Below are positions 1 to 5,845 of a DNA stretch of 6,878 bases, piece after piece. A program made the translations under genes and the position numbers. Under the pieces are notes generated by a model. That model did no database searches, was not told where the DNA came from, and was given only the letters and a program-made list of their open reading frames with translations. The DNA lies in the NCBI GenBank assembly GCA_018702715.1, contig JABIYQ010000340.1, forward strand, positions 1-6,878. Direction: 5' to 3'. Each line of letters starts with the position of its first letter. Position 1 is the first letter of the stretch. This DNA is from Desulfobacula sp. (lineage in GTDB: Bacteria > Desulfobacterota > Desulfobacteria > Desulfobacterales > Desulfobacteraceae).

Positions 1-549
1 ATCCGCTACGACGGCAGCCAGCCCAGTCACAGCCATGGCTATCAGGTCCATGTAGGTCCCATGTATTCCAATTCCAAAGGATCTATTAAAATAAAATCCA
101 CAGATCCCCGTCAGCACCCGGCCCTTAAGTTCAATTACCTGTCCACGGACCAGGACCGCAAAGAATGGGTGGAAGCCATAAGATGTGCCAGAAAAATCAT
201 GAATCAACCGGCCTTTAGCGAATTCAACGGCGGTGAAACATCTCCGGGCAGCCATATCCAGACAGATGAAGATATCCTTGAATGGGTGGCAAAGGATGCT
301 GAAACAGCTCTGCACCCATCCTGCACCTGTAAAATGGGCAAAGATGACATGGCTGTTGTGGATCCGGACACCATGAAGGTTCACGGGGTGGAAAATCTGC
401 GCGTAGTGGATGCATCTGTCATGCCCCATGTGACCAACGGCAATATCTACGCCCCCACAATGATGGTGGCGGAAAAAGCCTGTGACCTCATCCTGGGCAA
501 TACCATGGAGCCACCTTCAACTGCAGTTTTTTACCGACACAAACCCTGA
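1..549 (+). CDS. betA: Choline dehydrogenase (GMC oxidoreductase), C-terminal part, truncated by window edge
   Basis: The reading frame is open from base 1 to the TGA at 547-549, giving 182 residues with no start in view; the ATG at 61 is internal because homologous sequence (IRYDG...HGYQVHVGPM) continues upstream of it. The segment matches the C-terminal region of BetA: 'STDPRQHPALKFNYLSTDQDR', 'EWVEAIR', 'FNGGETSPG', 'ETALHPSCT', 'VDASVMP' and 'VTNGNIYAP'. In GMC enzymes this region carries the active-site His (here the codon at 313-315) and the partner Asn/His position (here Asn, in the NGN stretch at 436-444). BetA oxidises choline to betaine aldehyde, the first step of glycine betaine synthesis for osmoprotection, using FAD and passing electrons to the respiratory chain. 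Full-length BetA is about 550 residues, so roughly the last third is present. The FAD-binding N terminus lies outside the window. A GC-rich hairpin follows the stop. By eye the gene is more GC-rich than the genes downstream. The family is certain; choline as substrate is very likely. Confidence 0.93.
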   Translation: MRYDGSQPSHSHGYQVHVGPMYSNSKGSIKIKSTDPRQHPALKFNYLSTDQDRKEWVEAIRCARKIMNQPAFSEFNGGETSPGSHIQTDEDILEWVAKDAETALHPSCTCKMGKDDMAVVDPDTMKVHGVENLRVVDASVMPHVTNGNIYAPTMMVAEKACDLILGNTMEPPSTAVFYRHKP

Positions 550-560
550 AAAATCTTTAC

Positions 561-616
561 CCCCCCAACCGGCTCAACCGCTTTTATCAGCTGCCTGTTG
601 GGGGGTTCGTTGTCTT
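561..616 (+). terminator. Probable intrinsic terminator of betA
   Basis: CCCCCCAAC at 561-569 pairs perfectly with GTTGGGGGG at 597-605. After one mismatch the stem continues with GGC (571-573) against GCC (593-595), leaving a 19-nt loop. The following TTCGTTGTCTT is only T-rich, not a clean U-run, so termination may be leaky. Its position 11 bp after the betA stop supports the call. Confidence 0.6.
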
Positions 617-694
617 AAGTTTGCTCAAAGCACCCAATACACAATTATTGAAGCAATTGAAGCTTTGGTGTCGTGGATAGCAATATTTCCTTTA

Positions 695-723
695 TTACAA
701 TAATACTTTATACATGATATAGT
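695..723 (+). promoter_or_regulatory. Candidate sigma70-type extended -10 promoter for the fusion/kinase operon
   Basis: TATAGT at 718-723 matches the -10 consensus at 5 of 6 positions and is preceded by TGA, an extended -10 motif (TGn). Seventeen bases upstream, TTACAA at 695-700 is a weak -35 (3 of 6). A start near 730 would leave a leader of about 140 nt before the ATG at 874. The region is AT-rich, so chance matches are possible. Confidence 0.45.
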
Positions 724-739
724 ATTACCTAAAACTATA
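718..739. repeat. Inverted repeat TATAGT-N10-ACTATA covering the -10 and start region
   Basis: TATAGT (718-723) is mirrored by ACTATA (734-739) with a 10-base spacer. The left arm is the proposed -10 hexamer and the right arm lies just past the expected start of transcription. That is where a dimeric repressor could bind, but six-base arms in AT-rich DNA are weak evidence. Confidence 0.3.
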
Positions 740-762
740 CTTGAGATCGAAACCTTTAATCA

Positions 763-791
763 GGATTTATTTTCACACTGGATTTATTTTC
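763..791 (+). repeat. Direct repeat GGATTTATTTTC, two copies 17 bp apart
   Basis: Two identical 12-mers occur at 763-774 and 780-791, separated by ACACT. They lie inside the presumed leader upstream of the fusion gene. They could be a paired binding site for a regulator or a local duplication; nothing in the sequence decides between these. Confidence 0.5.
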
Positions 792-860
792 CTTGTACTC
801 TATCTGTATTTATTTGTAATGTAGCTTATTTAATCATACTTACACTATTCTTATTTCGTT

Positions 861-865
861 GGAGG
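861..865 (+). promoter_or_regulatory. Shine-Dalgarno site that fixes the start at 874
   Basis: GGAGG at 861-865 sits 8 nt before ATG 874-876. The in-frame TTG at 859, which would add five residues, overlaps this site and has no ribosome binding site of its own, so the ATG is preferred. Confidence 0.85.
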
Positions 866-873
866 ACATATTA

Positions 874-3834
874 ATGCCCCAAAAAAAAGCATCGTCTAAA
901 AAGACAACAACTATATCAGAAAGTATGACTACTAGTTTTCCAATTGTTGGAATAGGTGCATCAGCAGGCGGTCTTGAAGCATACGAAACTTTTTTCAAAG
1001 CAATGCCTGCCAAATGCGGCATGGCTTTTATCCTCATTTCTCACTTAGACCCGACACATATCAGCATCCTGCCTGAACTGATAACAAAAAAAACAAAAAT
1101 GAAGGTCACCCAGATCCAAGACGGTCAAAAAATTGAACCCGATCATGTTTATGTAATTCCCCCTAACAAAGATTTGAACATTTTAAATGGCAGGCTTTTT
1201 CTTAAGGAACTATCAATGCCCCGTGGCCTTAATCTTCCCATTGATAATTTTTTTAGGTCACTGGCTCAAGATCAGGGTGGCAAAGCTATTTGTATTATCC
1301 TTTCAGGAACAGGAACCGATGGTACTCTTGGTGTAAAAGAAATCAAAGGTTGTCTTGGCATGGTCATGGTTCAGGATGAAGACTCTGCCAAATATAATGG
1401 GATGCCTCGAAGTGCTATTGCAACAGGTCTTGCTGATTATATTCTCCCCGTGGAAAATATGCCGAAGCAACTCATAAAATATACCCAACACGCCATGTCA
1501 AAAAAAAGGACGACCATGGAAGTAATAGATAATGATTTTAAACTATCATTGAATAAAATCTATATTGAGCTAAGAACCCAGACAAACCATGATTTTTCTC
1601 ATTACAAAAAAAATACGATCTGCCGCAGGATTGAAAGACGCATGCATGTCCACCAGATTGATGATATTAAAGATTATGTGACTTATCTGACAAAAACAAA
1701 CAGAGAAGTTCATATCCTGTTTAAAGATCTTCTGATAGGAGTGACCAGTTTTTTCAGGGATGGCGAAGCCTTTGAAAATTTAAAGAATAATCATCTAATA
1801 GATCTGTTACAGGGCAAACCGGATGATTACCAGGTCAGAATTTGGGTTGCAGGCTGCAGCAGTGGCGAAGAAGCCTTTTCCATCGCTATTCTTGTTCAGG
1901 AGTGCATGGAACAGATCGGTCGCCATTTTGATGTGCAGATTTTTGGCACGGATATTGATGAAGATGCGATTAATATCGCTCGTTCGGGTATTTATCCCTT
2001 AAGTATTTCAAGTGATATCAGCTCTGAACGATTAAAACGATATTTCACAGAGGAAGAAAACAATTACAAAGTAAAAAAATCTATAAGGGAGATGCTGGTA
2101 TTTGCTCCCCAGAATCTGACCAAGGATCCTCCATTCACCAAGCTTGATCTTCTATCTTGCCGGAACCTATTGATTTACTTTGACCCGAAACTTCAAAAAA
2201 AAATATTGCCTATCTTTCATTACAGCATCAAAGAGGATGGCATTTTGTTTTTAGGGTCTTCAGAGTCCATTGGTCAGGCTGCCGACCTTTTTAAAATTAA
2301 TGACAAGAAATGGAAAATATTCGAACGCCAGACTAGTTCGAATCCAGCCCGCCCCGTACTGGATTTTCCTGTTTTGCCTCAAAATGAAGAATTCGTTAAT
2401 GAAACCAAAACTATTGTTGAATCAAAATTTACTGATATAAACAGCCTTAAAATAGTGCAAACTATTTTGGAACAGAGCGATACCCCGCCCTGTGCTATTA
2501 TTGATCAGAAGAACAATATAGTTTATATCCATGGTCATACGGGTAAATATTTAGAGCCTGCTATTGGTAAAGCCAATTTTAATATTATGGAAATGGCACG
2601 ACCCGGACTTAAAGCGGCTTTGGCTGCTATCATCCGAAAAGCGGTTACCCGCAAACAGGAAATTGTTCAAAAGGGTGTGGAAATACAGGAGAATAGCGGT
2701 TTTATTATAGTGGACCTTATTGTCAGACCCTTACAGGAATGGGGATCTATGAGAGGTCTTGTGATGGTGGCTTTTAAAGATGCTTCAAAAACGATTCCGA
2801 AAAAAACAGGCAAAGTAAAAACCCAAAAAAATAAACAATTGAAAAAAGTAGAGCAGGAACTGCAATATACAAAAGAAAATCTCCAGACCACTATTGAAGA
2901 ACTGGAGACGTCCAATGAAGAGCTTAAATCCACTAATGAGGAACTACAGTCCACTAATGAAGAATTACAGTCAACAAATGAAGAGTTAGAGACATCTAAA
3001 GAGGAACTGCAATCACTTAATGAAGAGTCTGCCACAGTCAATGCTGAACTTCAAAGCCGAATTGATGAACTGTCAAAGACCAATGACGATATGAAGAACC
3101 TGTTGGATTCGACCCAGATCGCAACGATCTTTCTTGATATTGATCTTTGCATCAGGCGATTTACTCCAACAGCAACAAACTTGGTTCCTTTAAACAATAC
3201 AGACATCGGAAGACCCATCAACCATTTTGCGACTATATTAAATGAAGTTAATCTGGTTGATTATTCCAAAAAAGTTCTAGATGACCTGAAGGTAAGAGAA
3301 AATATTGTGAGAGCCCAAAATAACAGGACTTTCAAGATGCGGATTTTGCCTTATCGTACCATCCAGAACGTAATTGACGGGGTGGTGATTACATTTGAAG
3401 ATATTACTGAACAAATACAAATCAAGAATGAACGAAAAAATGCTGATTTCTTGCTGCATAAAACTGCCCAGCGTTTTAAACTGGCTTTGAAAAATCTGCC
3501 GATTATTGTGGCGGACATTGATCTAAAGCTTCGCTATACCTGGATTCATAATTTTCAGACTGACTTTGCGTATAAGGAAGTCATAGGGAAACGGGATGAT
3601 GAAATCGATCAAAGCGAAGGAACCCTGCAGCTGATGCAGATGAAAAAACAAGTAATCGAAACCGGTAAAGTAGAACGAAAGATCATCACATTCCTACTAC
3701 CAGACAAAAACCGTACGTATGATATTGCGATTCAACCGGTTTTTGACTCAGACGGCGAAATCATCGGGGCTACTTCTGCTGCATTTGATATCACCGAACA
3801 GGAGTCCACAAGACAAATACAGGCACCCACTTAA
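874..3834 (+). CDS. CheB-CheR fusion protein with PAS-like, coiled-coil and two PAS domains
   Basis: This 986-residue protein starts at ATG 874 behind GGAGG. Residues about 22-210 are a CheB methylesterase with the Ser-His-Asp triad apparently intact: Ser30 in GASAGG, His57 in ISHLDPTH, Asp149 in GTGTDG. Residues about 220-485 are a CheR methyltransferase: the basic helix ICRRIERRM, the SAM-binding loop VAGCSSGEEAFS (325-336), FGTDIDEDAI (357-366) and SCRNLLIYF (428-436). Residues about 540-640 resemble a PAS fold. Residues about 653-743 are a coiled coil of EELxSTN heptads. PAS domains follow at about 740-850 (ending EDITEQ) and 868-980 (ending FDITEQE). By family, CheR methylates and CheB demethylates or deamidates receptor glutamates. 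Unlike classical CheB there is no N-terminal receiver domain. No membrane segment or signal peptide is visible, so it should be cytoplasmic. The hybrid kinase 45 bp downstream is probably co-transcribed. The methylated target is unknown; no receptor gene is in view. Domain calls are secure; the first PAS-like segment is less so. Confidence 0.95.
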   Translation: MPQKKASSKKTTTISESMTTSFPIVGIGASAGGLEAYETFFKAMPAKCGMAFILISHLDPTHISILPELITKKTKMKVTQIQDGQKIEPDHVYVIPPNKDLNILNGRLFLKELSMPRGLNLPIDNFFRSLAQDQGGKAICIILSGTGTDGTLGVKEIKGCLGMVMVQDEDSAKYNGMPRSAIATGLADYILPVENMPKQLIKYTQHAMSKKRTTMEVIDNDFKLSLNKIYIELRTQTNHDFSHYKKNTICRRIERRMHVHQIDDIKDYVTYLTKTNREVHILFKDLLIGVTSFFRDGEAFENLKNNHLIDLLQGKPDDYQVRIWVAGCSSGEEAFSIAILVQECMEQIGRHFDVQIFGTDIDEDAINIARSGIYPLSISSDISSERLKRYFTEEENNYKVKKSIREMLVFAPQNLTKDPPFTKLDLLSCRNLLIYFDPKLQKKILPIFHYSIKEDGILFLGSSESIGQAADLFKINDKKWKIFERQTSSNPARPVLDFPVLPQNEEFVNETKTIVESKFTDINSLKIVQTILEQSDTPPCAIIDQKNNIVYIHGHTGKYLEPAIGKANFNIMEMARPGLKAALAAIIRKAVTRKQEIVQKGVEIQENSGFIIVDLIVRPLQEWGSMRGLVMVAFKDASKTIPKKTGKVKTQKNKQLKKVEQELQYTKENLQTTIEELETSNEELKSTNEELQSTNEELQSTNEELETSKEELQSLNEESATVNAELQSRIDELSKTNDDMKNLLDSTQIATIFLDIDLCIRRFTPTATNLVPLNNTDIGRPINHFATILNEVNLVDYSKKVLDDLKVRENIVRAQNNRTFKMRILPYRTIQNVIDGVVITFEDITEQIQIKNERKNADFLLHKTAQRFKLALKNLPIIVADIDLKLRYTWIHNFQTDFAYKEVIGKRDDEIDQSEGTLQLMQMKKQVIETGKVERKIITFLLPDKNRTYDIAIQPVFDSDGEIIGATSAAFDITEQESTRQIQAPT
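2896..3042 (+). repeat. 21-bp tandem repeat array encoding coiled-coil heptads
   Basis: Seven consecutive 21-bp units encode EELETSN, EELKSTN, EELQSTN, EELQSTN, EELETSK, EELQSLN and EESATVN (residues 675-723 of the fusion). At the DNA level the units share a GARGARYTR...AAT pattern with mostly synonymous differences, so the protein repeat is better preserved than the DNA. Regular leucines with flanking Glu/Asn/Ser fit a parallel coiled coil linking the CheR side to the PAS sensors. The same EELQSTNEEL motif is typical of CheB-CheR fusions. Confidence 0.85.
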
Positions 3835-3869
3835 TCGTGCGTTAGAATCATGTGAAAACCAACAGAACC

Positions 3870-3873
3870 GGAG
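3870..3873 (+). promoter_or_regulatory. Shine-Dalgarno site that favours the kinase start at 3880
   Basis: GGAG at 3870-3873 directly abuts the ATG at 3874, leaving no spacer, but stands 6 nt before the second in-frame ATG at 3880. The later start (MTDNKF) is therefore preferred over MHMTDNKF. Confidence 0.75.
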
Positions 3874-3879
3874 ATGCAT

Positions 3880-5577
3880 ATGACAGATAATAAATTTTTA
3901 GACCTGCGAAGACAGGCTGAAACATTATTAAAAGCAAAGGGTAAATATGCCTTGGCCTTTAATGATGACCCTCTTAAACTTATCCATGAGCTTCAAACAT
4001 ACCAAATTGAATTAGAACTACAAAATGAGGTATTGCACCAATCCCAGAAAGATCTGATGGAATCAAAGATACTGTATACTGAACTTTATGATTTTGCGCC
4101 TGTTGGTTATCTGTCTTTGGGTTCTAAAGGCTTGATTCTCAGTTCCAATCTGACTTTTGCTGATATGCTGTTAACACAAAAAAGCTATCTTATCAATCAA
4201 TCTTTGTCTGCATTCGTTGCCATAGAAGACCAGGATATCTATTATAAATATAAAAAAAATATTGCCGTTTCAAAGACACCAAATTCCTGTGAACTTCGTT
4301 TGAAAAAAAAGGATGGAACGCTTTTGGAAGTTCGGTTGGAAAGTCGCATCGTATCAGATAGCTCCGGAGATATCGAAGAATATCGTATTGCAATAATGGA
4401 TATCAGTGATCAAAAAGCTGCTGAAAAAGAAAAAGAAGAATACAGGATTCGATTATTACATGCCCAGAAAATGGAAGCAATCGGCACCTTGGCTGGAGGA
4501 ATTGCCCATGATTTTAATAATATCCTTCATCCGATCATAGGGTTTACACAATTGTCCATTGATGAATTATCGGATGACAATCCAGTACAAGAAAATCTTG
4601 TGGACATTCTCCAGGGAGCCACAAGGGCCAGTGAATTGGTCGTACAAATTCTGGCGTTCAGCAGTCAAAGAGACAAAGAACCTATGGCGATCCCGCCGAA
4701 ATCTCTAATCAAAGAAACGCTCAAATTTTTAAGATCCACTATTCCTTCCAATATAGAAATTATACAAGAGCTTTATGAAAGTGATGATTGCATCATGGGT
4801 AATGCCATTGATATTCATGAAATTATTATGAACCTTTGTACCAATGCCTACCATGCCATGGAAGATGCAGGAGGCCTGCTTAAAGTAAGTCTGAAGAGGG
4901 TTGAAGATCACAACCGGGATTCAAGTTTGCCTTCTGGCGATTATTGTTGTCTGAGCATTAGCGATACTGGTATTGGCATACCTTTGGGAATTATCAATCA
5001 AATATTTGATCCCTATTTTACAACAAAAGAGATTGGAAAGGGTTCAGGTTTAGGGCTATCTGTTGTTCATGGTATTGTCAAAAAATATAATGGAACCATT
5101 ACGGTGAAAAGTAATCCCTATAAGGGAACTATTTTTAATATATTTCTTCCCATAACCTCTGAACAAAAACCAAAAGAAGAGCGTTCTTTGGATCAAGTGA
5201 TTACAGGCGGTAATGAAAGGCTGCTATTTGTTGATGATGAAAAAACAATTGTAAAATTTGGAATTCGGTATCTTGAACGACTTGGCTATAAAGTAATGGG
5301 AACAACAAGTAGTATAAAGGCCCTGGAAATGTTTAAATCCGATCCAGACAAATTTGACCTTGTCATTACAGATATGGCAATGCCGAAAATGATGGGGAAA
5401 GAACTTGCGCAAACATTAATTGATATCCGCCCCGATATTCCAATTATCATTTGTACGGGATATAGTGATCAAATAGATCCTGCAACAGCTGAATCTATCG
5501 GCATTAGAAATTATATCGCCAAACCAATTATGGGTGATATGCTGGCTTTAAAGGTACGGGAGATTCTTGACAAATGA
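3880..5577 (+). CDS. Soluble PAS-containing hybrid histidine kinase with C-terminal receiver
   Basis: From ATG 3880 the product is 565 residues. Residues 1-67 are mainly helical and include HELQTYQIELELQN, a typical leader of soluble PAS kinases. A PAS domain spans about 68-180 (YDFAPVGYLSL to IMDISDQ). The dimerisation/phosphoacceptor domain carries His210 in AGGIAHDFNNIL. The ATPase domain shows the N box (Asn322 in NLCTNA), G1 (Asp362 in SDTGIGIP), the F box FDPYFTTK and G2 (GKGSGLGLS, about 386-394). The receiver domain (about 446-565) has the acidic pair Asp452/Asp453, phosphoacceptor Asp498 in VITDMAMP, Thr526 in CTGYSD and Lys548 before Pro, so all residues for phosphotransfer are present. 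There is no membrane segment, so any signal should be intracellular or come from a partner. There is no DNA-binding or other output domain, so phosphate may go to another protein or stop at the receiver. It lies 45 bp after the CheB-CheR fusion, with no terminator between them, and is most likely its partner. Confidence 0.95.
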   Translation: MTDNKFLDLRRQAETLLKAKGKYALAFNDDPLKLIHELQTYQIELELQNEVLHQSQKDLMESKILYTELYDFAPVGYLSLGSKGLILSSNLTFADMLLTQKSYLINQSLSAFVAIEDQDIYYKYKKNIAVSKTPNSCELRLKKKDGTLLEVRLESRIVSDSSGDIEEYRIAIMDISDQKAAEKEKEEYRIRLLHAQKMEAIGTLAGGIAHDFNNILHPIIGFTQLSIDELSDDNPVQENLVDILQGATRASELVVQILAFSSQRDKEPMAIPPKSLIKETLKFLRSTIPSNIEIIQELYESDDCIMGNAIDIHEIIMNLCTNAYHAMEDAGGLLKVSLKRVEDHNRDSSLPSGDYCCLSISDTGIGIPLGIINQIFDPYFTTKEIGKGSGLGLSVVHGIVKKYNGTITVKSNPYKGTIFNIFLPITSEQKPKEERSLDQVITGGNERLLFVDDEKTIVKFGIRYLERLGYKVMGTTSSIKALEMFKSDPDKFDLVITDMAMPKMMGKELAQTLIDIRPDIPIIICTGYSDQIDPATAESIGIRNYIAKPIMGDMLALKVREILDK

Positions 5578-5615
5578 CCCTGTTAATTAAATTATGTAAC
5601 TGCTCATGATTCTAT

Positions 5616-5631
5616 AAGTTAAAATTAACTT
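5616..5631. repeat. AT-rich inverted repeat AAGTTAA-AA-TTAACTT after the kinase gene
   Basis: A 7-bp perfect inverted repeat with a 2-nt centre lies 38 bp past the kinase stop. No T-run follows, so it is not a convincing intrinsic terminator. It could equally be a near-palindromic protein-binding site. Confidence 0.3.
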
Positions 5632-5662
5632 TCAACAACATCGTCATATTAAAATGAATTCA

Positions 5663-5691
5663 TTGACACGACTTTTTTCTGATAATAAAAG
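5663..5691 (+). promoter_or_regulatory. Candidate sigma70 promoter for the 2-hydroxyacid dehydrogenase gene
   Basis: TTGACA at 5663-5668 is a perfect -35 box. After a 17-bp spacer, TAAAAG at 5686-5691 matches the -10 box at 4 of 6 positions. Transcription would start near 5698 and give a leader of about 150 nt that includes the hairpin cluster at 5740-5838. This would make the dehydrogenase gene independent of the kinase operon. Confidence 0.5.
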
Positions 5692-5697
5692 TATGTG

Positions 5698-5727
5698 AAT
5701 ATTGTATGAACAATCGAATATTTTTTT
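5698..5727 (+). terminator. Weak terminator-like structure with T-run
   Basis: AATATT at 5698-5703 can pair with AATATT at 5717-5722; alternatively ATTGT (5701-5705) pairs with ACAAT (5710-5714). A run of seven Ts (5721-5727) overlaps or closely follows. It may end the kinase transcript, but the stems are short and AT-only, so this is tentative. Confidence 0.25.
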
Positions 5728-5739
5728 AATTTAATAAAC

Positions 5740-5763
5740 TACCCCGCCGCAAGCAGCGGGGTA
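5740..5763. repeat. REP-like GC-rich palindrome, copy 1
   Basis: TACCCCGC (5740-5747) pairs perfectly with GCGGGGTA (5756-5763) around CGCAAGCA. It stands out sharply from the AT-rich surroundings. The 20 bases at 5745-5764 match those at 5790-5809 at 17 positions, showing that the two are copies of one element. No T-run follows, which argues against a simple terminator. Confidence 0.7.
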
Positions 5764-5789
5764 TCGATACAGGATACGATCAATTTAAA

Positions 5790-5817
5790 CGTCGCAAGCG
5801 ACGGGGTATTAAACCCG
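5790..5817. repeat. REP-like palindrome, copy 2, with overlapping alternative hairpin
   Basis: CGTCGC (5790-5795) pairs with GCGACG (5798-5803) around AA. Compared with copy 1, the outer left arm has AAA in place of CCC, so the outer stem is lost. The freed G-run can instead pair downstream: GGGT (5804-5807) with ACCC (5813-5816), or CGGG (5802-5805) with CCCG (5814-5817). The second of these options shares bases 5802-5803 with the first stem. Confidence 0.6.
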
Positions 5818-5820
5818 AGC

Positions 5821-5838
5821 TTCGCAATAAATAGCGAA
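5821..5838 (+). promoter_or_regulatory. Small hairpin just upstream of the dehydrogenase start
   Basis: TTCGC (5821-5825) pairs with GCGAA (5834-5838) around AATAAATA. The stem ends 7 nt before the ATG at 5846 and touches the only purine-rich stretch available as a ribosome binding site, so in RNA it could influence initiation. It may instead be the tail of the REP-like unit. Confidence 0.35.
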
Positions 5839-5845
5839 TGGAAAA

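Larger units (their letters stand above)
550..873. other. Non-coding spacer between betA and the CheB-CheR fusion
   Basis: This 324-bp AT-rich stretch has no credible gene. The one + strand frame across its left part starts inside betA, out of frame, and resembles nothing. It holds the betA terminator, a tandem direct repeat ATTGAAGC (647-654 and 656-663), a candidate promoter at 695-723, an inverted repeat over its -10 box, a 12-bp direct repeat at 763-791, and the ribosome binding site of the next gene. Confidence 0.7.

Noticed and set aside
665..682. sigma54-like -24/-12 element (TTGG ... AGCA)
   Set aside because: The GG and GC pairs are 11 bases apart rather than the required 10, and the surrounding bases fit the consensus poorly.
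482..703. Plus-strand 73-codon frame across the end of betA
   Set aside because: It begins out of frame inside betA, runs through the terminator hairpin, and has no ribosome binding site or familiar sequence.
859..873. TTG at 859 as start of the CheB-CheR fusion
   Set aside because: It overlaps the GGAGG ribosome binding site that is correctly spaced for the ATG at 874.
2667..3041. Minus-strand 124-codon frame, very Ser-rich
   Set aside because: It is the antisense of the 21-bp coiled-coil repeat; the 'SSSLVDCSSSL' pattern mirrors the EELQSTN heptads and the frame has no recognisable family or ribosome binding site.
3790..3885. Frameshift splitting one larger CheB-CheR-PAS-kinase gene
   Set aside because: The upstream protein ends cleanly after a complete PAS domain, and the kinase has its own ribosome binding site and a typical N-terminal helix.
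5740..5817. CRISPR-like repeat-spacer arrangement
   Set aside because: There are only two imperfect palindromic copies with one spacer and no cas genes; a REP-like element explains them better.
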